A stretch of 58,979 nucleotides of DNA from positions 1-58,979 of the forward strand of contig NZ_JAKIKW010000028.1 of the NCBI RefSeq assembly GCF_023283945.1, read 5' to 3'. Position numbers and translations under genes: made by a program. The stretch is from Shewanella gelidimarina. Its GTDB lineage: Bacteria; Pseudomonadota; Gammaproteobacteria; Enterobacterales; Shewanellaceae. Below the pieces are notes generated by a model. The model made no database searches. It saw only the letters and a list, made by a program, of their open reading frames with translations, and had not been told where the DNA came from. Shown here piece by piece: positions 1 to 9,004 of the stretch (position 1 is its first letter; each line of letters begins with the position of its first letter).

Positions 1-110
1 GCTTGGTACTTGAACCCCGGCGGGAAAGAACATTCCCCAGAACAGTAAAGCCACGGCCTCAACGATATGCTAGAAACAAAAATGCCGCTCACCTTAAGTG
101 AACGGCATTA
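1..110. repeat. Left copy of a 110-bp perfect terminal inverted repeat
   Basis: Bases 1-110 are the exact reverse complement of 58869-58978; identity stops at base 111. The copy contains a 12-bp hairpin (positions 81-109, one G-T wobble, 5-base loop) which, read on the minus strand, is followed by TTTTTG and could terminate the bcp transcript arriving from 149. Read outward from the window, the hairpin contains a frame ending N-A-V-H-L-R-stop, which I loosely associate with C-terminal ends of IS4-type transposases; this is a memory, not an alignment. A multicopy element at both edges is what one expects where a draft assembly breaks. Confidence 0.9.
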
Positions 111-148
111 GCCCAAAGGCTCCTTTTTTTGTGTAATAAGAGCAGGCT

Positions 149-616
149 TTACTGAGCCAAATACGCTAGCACAACTTCATGGTGATCTTTAGTTTTAAAC
201 TTATTGAACACATGAGCAATATTACCATCTTGTCCCACGAGAAAGCTTAAACGATGAATGCCATCGTAGATCTTACCCATAAAGTTTTTCTCACCCCAAA
301 CGCCAAAAGCATCAGCAATGGCGTGGTCTTCATCACTGAGTAATGAAAAGTTGAGTGCTTGTTTATCTGAAAACTTAGCAAGCTTTGCAACTGGATCTGG
401 GCTAAGGCCCAATACAGTGACCGATAAGTCATTAAGCTGAGGTTGGCTATCACGTAGGCCACAAGCTTGCACGGTACAACCTGGGGTTGAAGCTTTTGGG
501 TAAAAGTAGACCAGTACGGGTCCTGACTTTAACGCATCGCTCAAGCTAACTGTTTCGTTATTTTGATTCTGTAAGGTAAACAGCGGCGCTTTATCGCCAG
601 CAGCTAACGTATTCAT
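149..616 (-). CDS. bcp: Thioredoxin-dependent thiol peroxidase Bcp (peroxiredoxin)
   Basis: Cytosolic peroxiredoxin of the Bcp/PrxQ group that reduces hydroperoxides using thioredoxin. The 155-residue length is normal. The peroxidatic Cys47 sits in the motif PGCTVQAC with the resolving Cys52 five residues later, the spacing of atypical 2-Cys Bcp proteins; Thr44 and Pro45 of the active-site loop are present. It starts 12 bases after the gcvR stop on the same strand, so the two are very probably one transcript, the arrangement also seen in enterobacteria. Transcription probably ends in the hairpin inside the left terminal repeat. Function is from family knowledge; the catalytic motif is seen directly. 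Confidence 0.95.
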   Translation of the reverse strand: MNTLAAGDKAPLFTLQNQNNETVSLSDALKSGPVLVYFYPKASTPGCTVQACGLRDSQPQLNDLSVTVLGLSPDPVAKLAKFSDKQALNFSLLSDEDHAIADAFGVWGEKNFMGKIYDGIHRLSFLVGQDGNIAHVFNKFKTKDHHEVVLAYLAQ

Positions 617-628
617 ATAATGTCCTCT

Positions 629-1171
629 TTAATCTAAACTATCAATGCCTTGCATATGTTCCAAGGTGCACTCTAACGACATCTCTTTGGCAAGCTCGTA
701 AATACTGATTTCGAGTTTTTCGAGATCAACTTTCTCGGGAACATTAATGGTGAATAAAATATTTTGAGATGGTTTACCCGCATCATCTTCGTCAGCATGG
801 GACTTAACGGCGGCTAAATCTAACGAGCGGTCAGCTAAAAACTGGGTGATCTTCTTCATGGTGCCACGTTGGTCATGGCCATTAAAGTTGACTTCCAAAC
901 GGGAAATATAATTCTGCGTAGTATGTTTTGATGTTCGCTTCATGACGGTCATCAATTCAAGCTCAACACTTAAACTCGGCAGGGTAGATTCCATCCTCGT
1001 GATAGAAGACCATGAACCTGACAACATCATAATCAAGGTAAACTCATTACCAAAAAGTGCCATTCGACTGTCGACAATATCACAGTCACACTCACTTGCG
1101 AGTCGAGCAAATTTACTCACAATGCCTGGACGGTCGGCCCCCATTGCAGTAACGACCAAGTGATTGGACAT
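629..1171 (-). CDS. gcvR: Glycine cleavage system transcriptional repressor-like ACT protein GcvR
   Basis: Two tandem ACT domains (about residues 1-85 and 90-175), start motif LVVTAMGADRPGIVSKFARL. In E. coli GcvR binds glycine and the activator GcvA to repress the glycine cleavage operon. The frame opens at 1183, but GAGG inside those first codons lies at good spacing before the ATG at 1171, so I choose 1171 (180 residues, beginning MSNHLVV). First gene of a probable gcvR-bcp operon, divergent from dapA across about 240 bases that must hold both promoters. No gcvA is present in the window. Confidence 0.88.
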   Translation of the reverse strand: MSNHLVVTAMGADRPGIVSKFARLASECDCDIVDSRMALFGNEFTLIMMLSGSWSSITRMESTLPSLSVELELMTVMKRTSKHTTQNYISRLEVNFNGHDQRGTMKKITQFLADRSLDLAAVKSHADEDDAGKPSQNILFTINVPEKVDLEKLEISIYELAKEMSLECTLEHMQGIDSLD

Positions 1172-1410
1172 TAAGTACCTCATTTTTTGTATTAGTAGAA
1201 CAAAAAAACAGCAGATTTATGATGTGTGCTTTTTTGCGGTTAACAATGCTACCACAAGTTAGTTAATTTGCGATCTTTGTCGTTGATGCAAGCTGGCATA
1301 TTTAATATATTTCAAGTTGATAATGAATCTGGCATCAGTTGCTCAGTAGTGCTTGTTTTTAACGGCTTGCATCAGTACCATAGCCAGTCCTGAACCCTTG
1401 GGGAATACAC

Positions 1411-2292
1411 ATGATAAACGGAAGCATCGTCGCCTTAATCACACCAATGAATAGTGATGGCACAGTAGATAATAAGAGTCTTGAACATTTAGTTGAGTAC
1501 CATATCGCCCAAGGTACAGATGCAATTGTTGCTGTTGGCACAACAGGTGAGTCGGCAACTTTGCCAGCAAACGAGCATATTCAAGTTGTTGCACAAACTG
1601 TAAAGTTTGCAGCAGGGCGCATTCCAATTATTGGTGGAAATGGCGCAAATGCAACATCAGAAGCAATAGAACTGACAAAAGGACTATCAAGTGTTGGCGT
1701 TGCCGCCATGCTTGGCGTGACCCCTTATTATAATAAGCCGTCGCCTAAAGGGCTTATCGCACATTATAAAGCGGTTGCACAAAGCACTGATGTTCCTCAA
1801 ATCCTATACAACGTACCCGGTCGTACGGCCGTTGATATGTTACCAGAGACAGTTGCAGAGCTATCGAGTGTGAGTAACATCATTGGCGTTAAAGAGGCTA
1901 CGGGCGATTTAGCTCGAGTGAGTCAGTTGCGCCAATTATGTGGTGATGACTTTTTACTCTATAGCGGTGACGATGCAACGGCTCGAGAATTTATTTCTTT
2001 AGGTGGCAATGGTGTTATATCGGTAGCAAACAATATCGTTCCTAAAGCGTTTAAAGCTATGTGTGATGCTGCATTAGCAGGAAACACTGCCGAAGCTATA
2101 AAAGTCGAAGAATCTATTAAATGTTTGTTCGGTGCACTATTTTGTGAAGCCAATCCTATCCCAGTAAAATGGGCAGCTCATAGAATGGGACTTATCAGCC
2201 AAGGTGAAATTCGTTTACCTTTAACGGAACTTTCTACCGAGTTTCATGGTCTGTTGCTAGAAGCAATGAAAAATGCCCGAATTGAGGTTTAA
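1411..2292 (+). CDS. dapA: 4-hydroxy-tetrahydrodipicolinate synthase
   Basis: Condenses pyruvate with aspartate semialdehyde, the first committed step of the diaminopimelate/lysine pathway. The 293-residue TIM-barrel protein has the Schiff-base Lys161, the catalytic-triad residues Thr44 and Tyr133, and Arg138 that binds the substrate carboxylate, all at the E. coli numbering. It is followed after 6 bases by bamC, the classical dapA-bamC (nlpB) pair. A second diaminopimelate gene, dapE, lies at 14435 in this window but in another operon. Confidence 0.97.
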   Translation: MINGSIVALITPMNSDGTVDNKSLEHLVEYHIAQGTDAIVAVGTTGESATLPANEHIQVVAQTVKFAAGRIPIIGGNGANATSEAIELTKGLSSVGVAAMLGVTPYYNKPSPKGLIAHYKAVAQSTDVPQILYNVPGRTAVDMLPETVAELSSVSNIIGVKEATGDLARVSQLRQLCGDDFLLYSGDDATAREFISLGGNGVISVANNIVPKAFKAMCDAALAGNTAEAIKVEESIKCLFGALFCEANPIPVKWAAHRMGLISQGEIRLPLTELSTEFHGLLLEAMKNARIEV

Positions 2293-2298
2293 GAATAA

Positions 2299-3399
2299 AT
2301 GCTAAAGCAAGTATCACCATTATTACTGATCGCAGCTGTTACAGCGTGCAGTACGCCGATTGACAGAAGGCAAGCAAATGACGTGGATCAACAATATCAA
2401 GATCTCTCTTCTGCGCCTCAGTTAGTTATGCCTGAAGGTCTAAATCAACCTAACTACAGCAAGGAATATGATATTCCTGAAGTGGGTTCTAAAGTTGATA
2501 CCACATTAGTGGGTAGTACCTTAGACATTCGTCCGCCGCTACAGGTTTTACCTATGGCAGCAGGTACACGTGTTGAAGAAGGCGATGACAACATTAAGAT
2601 TATGGTTGAATCGATTGATAATGATTCAGACCTAAAGCAAGAGATCTTCGATGTTCTAAAAGAGTATTTCGCGAGTCAGTCGGTTGAAGTTCGCGCCGAA
2701 GATTATGAAGCGGGTACATTTGAAACTGATTGGATTGAAAGTTCTGAAGTGGTCGAATCCAGCTTTTGGGGCAGCGACAAAGTCTATCTATTACGTCAAC
2801 GCTACAAATACAATGTTGATGTTCGACCACACGGTCGCAGCGGTAGCGTCACCATCGATCTTATCGAACATGAAGAATCTTATGATGGTGAGGAGCAAGA
2901 AATTCTACTCAGTGGCGAAGATAAGCGTCGTTATACCATCGATATTCTAAATGAATCGATAAGCTATATGAGTGTGAAACGTGCTCAAGCAATGAAAGCT
3001 AAGCGTCTTAAGCAGAGCTTAGGTATTGACGTCAATCTGATTTCAGAGCAAGACGAGCAAGCGTATTGGCTTGCTGACGCTAAATTTAAGCGTACTTGGG
3101 ATCGTTTGCGCATCGTATTGCCAGAAATGGGCTTTGAAATCGTTGATATGGATAGCAACAAAGGGCTGTTATATATCAATGTGACTGATGACTCAGGTTT
3201 TTGGAGCTCATTGTGGGGTGAAAAGAAACTGACACTCGATGAAGGTTCTTACCGTATAGAGCTTAAAGACGACACTGACGATAATAAAACCCAGATCAAT
3301 CTATTAGGTGCTGACAATGCGCCATTAGATAGCGAAGTTGTTATTGCTATTTACGAAGGCTTTTCCGAGTTAATGGAAGAAGATCGAAAAGTGCGTTAA
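2299..3399 (+). CDS. bamC: Outer membrane protein assembly factor BamC (lipoprotein)
   Basis: Lipoprotein of the BAM complex that inserts beta-barrels into the outer membrane. The signal peptide (residues 1-16) ends in a VTAC lipobox, so Cys17 would be lipidated. An unstructured N-terminal stretch with PxxLxxP-like segments (about 40-75) is followed by two helix-grip domains (about 85-205 and 245-360). At 366 residues it is a little longer than E. coli BamC (about 344). Cotranscribed with dapA, which is 6 bases upstream; a strong terminator follows at 3417-3443. Confidence 0.92.
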   Translation: MLKQVSPLLLIAAVTACSTPIDRRQANDVDQQYQDLSSAPQLVMPEGLNQPNYSKEYDIPEVGSKVDTTLVGSTLDIRPPLQVLPMAAGTRVEEGDDNIKIMVESIDNDSDLKQEIFDVLKEYFASQSVEVRAEDYEAGTFETDWIESSEVVESSFWGSDKVYLLRQRYKYNVDVRPHGRSGSVTIDLIEHEESYDGEEQEILLSGEDKRRYTIDILNESISYMSVKRAQAMKAKRLKQSLGIDVNLISEQDEQAYWLADAKFKRTWDRLRIVLPEMGFEIVDMDSNKGLLYINVTDDSGFWSSLWGEKKLTLDEGSYRIELKDDTDDNKTQINLLGADNAPLDSEVVIAIYEGFSELMEEDRKVR

Positions 3400-3416
3400 C
3401 GCATTACTGCGCATAT

Positions 3417-3443
3417 AAAAAGGAGCCTTGGGCTCCTTTTTTT
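3417..3443 (+). terminator. Rho-independent terminator after dapA-bamC
   Basis: Near-perfect hairpin AAAAGGAGCC / GGCTCCTTTT with a 3-base loop, running into a T-tract, 18 bases after the bamC stop. Confidence 0.9.
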
Positions 3444-3721
3444 ATATCTGCAATAAACGGGTTTAGAGTTTTGTCATCTCTCGAGCTAATCATATTGAGT
3501 GTGTTATATCCGGTCGATAGAGGCAAATTTTAGGTAAAAGGTTGTGATAAGGGTTTTGACCACAGATATACCCCAAATAATTGATAATCTATTGATAAAG
3601 TGCTGCTGATTAAGAATGTGACTGGAGTGTGTTATTTGTAAGAAAAAGTAAAACGTATTGATGCATAGTCACAGCAAGGTAAACTACCCCCAATTGAATA
3701 AAGTAGTTTGTTAGGAAATCC
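3444..3721 (+). other. Intergenic region upstream of the RND pump
   Basis: About 280 bases with no credible ORF. It must hold the promoter of the efflux operon. I see no clear palindromic operator and no adjacent tetR- or marR-type repressor gene, so any dedicated local regulator is not in this window. Confidence 0.5.
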
Positions 3722-4807
3722 ATGAAAAAAATAACAATAATCATACTGATTGCATTAGCAGCAGGCTTTGGATATCAATATTATCAACAACAGAACGTGG
3801 TCAAGGTTAAAAAAGCTAGGCCTACACCCAATGTTGTGGTCGCTAAAGCGACGATTCAACCGATCCGTGATGAAGTGGAAGCGTTAGGCACCAGCAAAGC
3901 AAACGAATCTATTACGGTAACCCCTAAAGTGTCTGAGGTCGTGACTAAGGTCAACTTTGAAGATGGTGATTTAGTTGAGAAAGGTCGCTTAATCGTGCAG
4001 TTACAAGATAGCGAACAAAGAGCGCGAGTGACGGTAGCAAGAGTGAAAGTGCAAGACCATCAACGGGAATTGGACCGGATCCGCTCGCTAGTCACAAGCC
4101 AAACGATTGCAGAGCTTGAGCGAGATCGATTACAAACACTCATCGACACCGCGAAAGCAGAATTAGCGCAATCGCAATCTGCGTTAACCGATCGACGGAT
4201 AACGGCTCCATTTTCGGGTGCACTCGGCTTACGTCAGGTCAGTGTCGGTGCATTAGTGACTCCTGGTAATGCTATTACTACACTCGATGATATCTCTGTC
4301 ATTAAGCTGGATTTTTCCGTACCGGAACGCTTTCTTCAATCGTTAGCGATTGGGAAGGTTGTTGAAGCGACAGCAGTTGCGTTTGATGGTGAGATGTTTG
4401 TTGGCAAAGTGGTATCTATTGATAGCCGCATCAATCCCAGTACGCGTACCGTCATTGTTCGAGCACTGATCCCAAACCCTAAACACCGTTTGCTTCCTGG
4501 CATGTTGATGAAAGTAAAACTCATTAAACAAAGCCGAGAAGCGTTAATTTTACCCGAGTCTGCGATTATACCAATACAAGATAGACACTATGTTTACTTG
4601 GTCAATGATGAGGGCGTGGTTGAGCAGCAGCAAGTGACGCTTGGCTTACGAAAACGTGGCTGGGTTGAAATTCTCGATGGCGTTGAACTCGACGAGCAAG
4701 TGGTGATCCGCGGTATTTTGAAAGTCCGTCCAGGTGATACCGTTAAGGTGACCTTTAGTGAGAAATTTAGCTTCCTAAAGCAAGCTAGCGTGGAGCCAGT
4801 GGCATGA
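3722..4807 (+). CDS. RND efflux periplasmic adaptor subunit (membrane fusion protein)
   Basis: Periplasmic adaptor linking an RND pump to an outer-membrane channel. Residues about 4-20 form an uncleaved membrane anchor or signal; a split biotinyl-lipoyl domain (about 60-95 and 155-185) brackets a coiled-coil hairpin (about 95-155), followed by beta-barrel and membrane-proximal domains (NPSTRTVIVRA about 238-250). Its stop overlaps the start of the pump gene by 4 bases (ATGA), showing translational coupling. No outer-membrane factor gene follows, so the pump probably uses a TolC-type channel encoded elsewhere. Substrates cannot be told from sequence. Confidence 0.92.
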   Translation: MKKITIIILIALAAGFGYQYYQQQNVVKVKKARPTPNVVVAKATIQPIRDEVEALGTSKANESITVTPKVSEVVTKVNFEDGDLVEKGRLIVQLQDSEQRARVTVARVKVQDHQRELDRIRSLVTSQTIAELERDRLQTLIDTAKAELAQSQSALTDRRITAPFSGALGLRQVSVGALVTPGNAITTLDDISVIKLDFSVPERFLQSLAIGKVVEATAVAFDGEMFVGKVVSIDSRINPSTRTVIVRALIPNPKHRLLPGMLMKVKLIKQSREALILPESAIIPIQDRHYVYLVNDEGVVEQQQVTLGLRKRGWVEILDGVELDEQVVIRGILKVRPGDTVKVTFSEKFSFLKQASVEPVA

Positions 4808-7800
4808 TCTTAACGGACATTTCGGTTAAGCGGCCGGTCTTCGCTTCGGTTATCAGCATCTTGTTAATCATTTTTGGTTTAGTGGCATTTGAAAAACTGC
4901 CGTTGCGCGAATATCCTAATATCGACCCCCCAGTCGTTTCAATTCAGACTAACTACCGCGGCGCCAGTGCGGCTGTCGTTGAAAGCCGAATTACCCAGCT
5001 CGTCGAAGATAGAATTAGTGGCGTTGAAGGCATTAAACATATTAGTTCATCAAGCAGTGATGGGCGCTCGAACGTCACATTAGAGTTTGACGTTGGTCGA
5101 GACATTGAAGCCGCTGCCAACGATGTCAGAGACCGAGTGTCAGGTCTTTTGAATAACCTTCCTGTAGAAGCTGATCCACCAGAAGTTCAAAAAGCCAATG
5201 GCGGTGATGAAGTCATTATGTGGCTCAACTTGGTCTCGGATCAGATGAACACATTGCAGCTGACCGACTATGCCAGGCGATATCTTGTCGACCGTTTCTC
5301 TGTGATCGATGGCGTGGCTAATATGCGTTTAGGCGGTGGTAAAGTCTATGCGATGCGAGTCTGGATCGATAGACAAGCATTGGCCGCAAGAAACTTAACG
5401 GTTGCTGATATTGAATCGGCATTGCGATCTGAAAACGTTGAGTTACCTGCAGGTAGCATAGAATCTAAAGAGCGACACTTTACCGTTAGACTAGAAAGAA
5501 GTTATCGCACCTCTGATGACTTTGCCAATTTGGTACTCGCCGAAGGTGATGATGGCTACTTGATTAAACTAGGCGATGTGGCAAAAGTCGAAATAGGCTC
5601 TGAAGAGGAGCGTATTACGTTTAGAGGTAACCGAGAGGCGATGATTGGTCTTGGTGTGTCTAAGCAATCGACAGCCAATACCTTGGATGTTGCCCGTGCA
5701 GCCAATGCTTTAGTGGATCAAATTAACCCCACTTTACCAGCAGGCATGGAAATAAAACGCTCTTACGATAGCTCCGTCTTTATTGAAGCCTCGGTCAAAG
5801 AGGTTTATCAAACGCTGTTTATTGCCATGTTCTTGGTCATAGCGGTGATCTATCTGTTCTTGGGCAGTGTTCGTGCCATGCTAATACCAGCACTCACTGT
5901 CCCCGTGTCATTAATGGCGACCTTTATCGTGCTTTATGCGCTGGGTTACACCATTAACCTACTGACGCTACTGGCGATGATCCTCGCCATTGGTATGGTG
6001 GTTGATGACGCCATCGTTGTACTAGAAAATATCCATAGACGCATTGAAGAGGGCGATAGTCCGCTAAAAGCGGCGTACCTTGGCGCCCGGGAAGTGGCAT
6101 TTGCTGTAGTCGCGACAACCTTAGTACTGGTTGCGGTATTTATGCCAATCACCTTTCTCGAAGGTGATTTGGGTAAGCTGTTTAAAGAGTTTGCCGTCAC
6201 AATGAGCGCAGCAGTGATCTTCTCTAGTATTGTGGCGTTAACATTAAGCCCAATGATGTGTTCTAAACTGCTTAAGCCTGCAGGTCAATCTTCTTGGCTT
6301 GTAAGGAAAATAGATAGCGGAATGAATAGGCTATCAGCGGGCTATCGAGCTTGGCTTAGAAAGGCAATGTTACATCCGTTTATTGTGTCATCATTCATTC
6401 TTGTTGCATTGGTCAGCAGTGCATACCTTGCAACAGAAGTACCGCAAGAGTTTGCACCCAGAGAGGATAGGGGATCTATGTTCCTTATCGTCAACGGTCC
6501 ACAAGGGGCAAGCTTTGAGTATATCGAATCTTATATGGATGAGATTGAAAACAGATTAATGCCGTTAGTCGATTCTGGTGAGATCAAACGCTTATTAATC
6601 CGCGCGCCCCGTAGTTTTGGTCGTAGTTCTAACTTTTCTAACGGTATGGCGATCATCGTATTAGAAGACTGGGCCGTAAGACGCAGTGCCTTTGAAATTA
6701 TCGGCGATATTCGCGGACGTTTATCTGATTTAGCCGGCGTACGAGCGTTTCCTGTTATGCGTCAAGCTTTTGGGCGTGGTGTGGGTAAACCGGTACAGTT
6801 TGTACTGGGTGGCCCTAGTTATGAGGAACTTGCTCGCTGGCGCGATATTATTATCGAAAAGGCGAAAGAGAATCCTAATCTTGTTGGCGTAGATCATGAT
6901 TATAAAGAGACTAAACCTCAGCTTCGAGTGGTTATCGATAAAGATAGAGCTGCAGATCTTGGGGTTTCTATTTCACATATCGGTCGTACGCTGGAATCCA
7001 TGTTAGGTTCAAGGCTAGTGACAACCTTTATGCGCGATGGTGAAGAGTATGATGTCATTATTGAAGGTAATCGTGATAATCAAAATACGGCAGCGGATCT
7101 TGAGAATATCTATGTGCGTTCAGAACGTTCACAAGAGCTTATTCCGTTATCAAACTTGGTCAGTGTTGAAGAGTTTGCAGATGCAAGCCAGCTGAATCGT
7201 TATAACCGTATGCGAGCCATTACCATTGAGGCAAACCTTGCAGATGGTTATAGTCTTGGTGAAGCACTTGATTATCTCAATGATTTGACTCTCGAGTACC
7301 TGCCGGCTGAAGCGATCGTCAGTTATAAAGGTCAGTCATTGGATTACCAAGATTCAGGTAATTCTATGTACTTTGTCTTTATCTTAGCGCTCGGTATTGT
7401 GTTTCTGGTATTAGCGGCGCAATTTGAAAGTTTTGTTCACCCTGTGGTGATCATGCTGACAGTGCCATTGGCGACACTCGGTGCCTTAATCGGATTGTGG
7501 GCAACGGACCAAAGCCTCAATATATACAGCCAGATTGGTATTATCATGTTGGTAGGCTTAGCGGCTAAAAATGGGATTTTAATTGTCGAGTTTGCCAATC
7601 AACTGCGTGATAAAGGCGTTGAGTTCCAAAACGCTATTATTCAAGCATCTAGCCAACGTTTACGCCCTATCTTAATGACTGGGATCACCACAGCAGCTGG
7701 GGCTATTCCATTGGTAATGGCTGAAGGTGCTGGCGCAGAGACACGCTTTGTCATTGGTGTCGTGGTTTTATCGGGAATCAGTTTAGCGACTTTCTTTACG

Positions 7801-7896
7801 CTATTTGTTATTCCCGTAGCTTATTCGCTGTTGGCTAAAAATTCGGGTTCGCCAGAGATGGTTGCTCAACAACTCGAAAAAGAGCTTGCGGATTAG
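4804..7896 (+). CDS. RND-family (HAE1) efflux transporter, AcrB-like
   Basis: Proton-driven inner-membrane transporter of 1030 residues, typical AcrB/MexB size. Twelve membrane helices with two large periplasmic loops (about 35-330 and 555-860) are evident. Proton-relay residues are present: Asp401-Asp402 in GMVVDDAIVVLENIHRR of helix 4 and Lys922 in LVGLAAKNGILIVEFANQL of helix 10. The sequence VKRPVFASVISILLIIFG at the N-terminus is of the kind shared by MexF/VexF-like pumps. Forms an operon with the adaptor upstream and ends at a strong terminator. The drug or lipid substrate is unknown. Confidence 0.95.
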   Translation: MILTDISVKRPVFASVISILLIIFGLVAFEKLPLREYPNIDPPVVSIQTNYRGASAAVVESRITQLVEDRISGVEGIKHISSSSSDGRSNVTLEFDVGRDIEAAANDVRDRVSGLLNNLPVEADPPEVQKANGGDEVIMWLNLVSDQMNTLQLTDYARRYLVDRFSVIDGVANMRLGGGKVYAMRVWIDRQALAARNLTVADIESALRSENVELPAGSIESKERHFTVRLERSYRTSDDFANLVLAEGDDGYLIKLGDVAKVEIGSEEERITFRGNREAMIGLGVSKQSTANTLDVARAANALVDQINPTLPAGMEIKRSYDSSVFIEASVKEVYQTLFIAMFLVIAVIYLFLGSVRAMLIPALTVPVSLMATFIVLYALGYTINLLTLLAMILAIGMVVDDAIVVLENIHRRIEEGDSPLKAAYLGAREVAFAVVATTLVLVAVFMPITFLEGDLGKLFKEFAVTMSAAVIFSSIVALTLSPMMCSKLLKPAGQSSWLVRKIDSGMNRLSAGYRAWLRKAMLHPFIVSSFILVALVSSAYLATEVPQEFAPREDRGSMFLIVNGPQGASFEYIESYMDEIENRLMPLVDSGEIKRLLIRAPRSFGRSSNFSNGMAIIVLEDWAVRRSAFEIIGDIRGRLSDLAGVRAFPVMRQAFGRGVGKPVQFVLGGPSYEELARWRDIIIEKAKENPNLVGVDHDYKETKPQLRVVIDKDRAADLGVSISHIGRTLESMLGSRLVTTFMRDGEEYDVIIEGNRDNQNTAADLENIYVRSERSQELIPLSNLVSVEEFADASQLNRYNRMRAITIEANLADGYSLGEALDYLNDLTLEYLPAEAIVSYKGQSLDYQDSGNSMYFVFILALGIVFLVLAAQFESFVHPVVIMLTVPLATLGALIGLWATDQSLNIYSQIGIIMLVGLAAKNGILIVEFANQLRDKGVEFQNAIIQASSQRLRPILMTGITTAAGAIPLVMAEGAGAETRFVIGVVVLSGISLATFFTLFVIPVAYSLLAKNSGSPEMVAQQLEKELAD

Positions 7897-7929
7897 GCTA
7901 GTTAGAAAGGTGAGTTAAAAATAGACAAC

Positions 7930-7956
7930 AAAAAAGGCGCTTTAAGCGCCTTTTTT
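7930..7956. terminator. Bidirectional terminator between the RND pump and the kdn operon
   Basis: Palindrome AAAAAAGGCGCTT / AAGCGCCTTTTTT, 33 bases after the pump stop and 34 bases from the DUF2897 stop on the other strand. The T-tract on both sides lets it serve both converging operons. Confidence 0.9.
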
Positions 7957-7990
7957 ATTGTCTGAATATCAACAAAATAGAAAGATAAAA

Positions 7991-8185
7991 TTACTGTGGT
8001 TTATCGCCTTTATCATCTTGTTCTTTCTTTTTATCCTGATCGACAGGATCTGTTGATTTAGGTTTCTTCTGATCTTTACCGAACTGAGGCATCTTGTATT
8101 TAGCGCTGTATTTAAGCACGGCTAAATTACTGGCGATGACACCAATCACTAATAAAATAAGTAAGCCAACTTCTAGATCAGACAT
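7991..8185 (-). CDS. DUF2897 family small membrane protein
   Basis: 64 residues: one membrane helix (about 6-27, LLILLVIGVIASNLAVL) and a highly charged Lys/Asp-rich cytosolic tail ending in EQDDKGDKPQ. The pattern matches DUF2897, small proteins of Shewanella and relatives with no assigned function. It follows kdsB by 15 bases and is the last gene of the kdnA-kdnB-kdsB operon, which suggests but does not prove a link to lipopolysaccharide precursor synthesis. Confidence 0.8.
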   Translation of the reverse strand: MSDLEVGLLILLVIGVIASNLAVLKYSAKYKMPQFGKDQKKPKSTDPVDQDKKKEQDDKGDKPQ

Positions 8186-8200
8186 ATTCTTACCTTATTG

Positions 8201-8938
8201 TTAATCAACTGCCAAACGAGATTCACAGATACGAATATCTTCAGGTGTATCCACTTCTGGCGAGTCAAAAGCACTGATGGCGACTTTGATCTTGTAGCCA
8301 TGTTCTAGGGCGCGTAACTGCTCAAGCTTTTCCAAATCTTCCAATCTACCGAGTGGCAGCTTGGCAAACGTGTGCACAAACTTACGCGTGTAGGCATATA
8401 CCCCTAAGTGTTTATACACCGGGTAATCGTCAGTATCACGGCCAAAAGGGATGCGTGCACGTGAGAAATACAATGCATTAAACTCATTATCAAACACCAG
8501 CTTTACATGCTTTGGATCGTTGAGCTCTTCCTCTTCGGTAATTTGAAATCCGAGAGTTGCCATTCCGAACTCACCAGGGTGACGGTCGAAAAGGCTAATA
8601 ATTTGTTCGATAGAGATAGGGTCTATCAGTGGCTGATCACCTTGTAGATTAACCACTAAGTCGTCTTCTGCAAGCCCTAGCTGTGTGATAGCATCTTCGA
8701 TACGATCCGTACCTGAAGCGGCTTCTGCACTTGTCATGATAACCTTACCACCAAAACCTTCGACGGCATCTTTTATGCGTTCGTCATCGGTTGCGACATA
8801 GATATCTTTAAGCCCTTTTGCTAGTGATGCACGCTCGTAAACATGCTGGATCATCGGTTTACCGTTAATTGGAGCCAATGGCTTGCCAGGAAAACGACTT
8901 GAGCCGTATCGAGCAGGGATCAACAAGGTTACATTCAT
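8201..8938 (-). CDS. kdsB: CMP-(8-amino-)Kdo synthetase KdsB
   Basis: Transfers CMP from CTP to Kdo, or in Shewanella to 8-amino-8-deoxy-Kdo (Kdo8N), giving the activated sugar used by the Kdo transferase. Seen: the N-terminal nucleotide-binding motif IPARYGSSRFPGKPL (about 7-21), the NLQGDQPLI metal/CTP loop (about 98-106), and the normal 245-residue length. It lies 66 bases downstream of kdnB in the kdn operon, so the physiological substrate is expected to be Kdo8N. That preference is inference from context and from what is known in Shewanella oneidensis. Confidence 0.93.
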   Translation of the reverse strand: MNVTLLIPARYGSSRFPGKPLAPINGKPMIQHVYERASLAKGLKDIYVATDDERIKDAVEGFGGKVIMTSAEAASGTDRIEDAITQLGLAEDDLVVNLQGDQPLIDPISIEQIISLFDRHPGEFGMATLGFQITEEEELNDPKHVKLVFDNEFNALYFSRARIPFGRDTDDYPVYKHLGVYAYTRKFVHTFAKLPLGRLEDLEKLEQLRALEHGYKIKVAISAFDSPEVDTPEDIRICESRLAVD

Positions 8939-9004
8939 TCAATTTACCTAATAATAAAATTAATGGGCTTCTTGATAGAAGCCCATTTAGCATCTAAAGA
9001 GGAC

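Noticed and set aside
1..60. Possible tRNA T-arm-like string (GGTTCAAGTACC) in the terminal repeat
   Set aside because: No cloverleaf, acceptor stem or anticodon arm can be formed around it.
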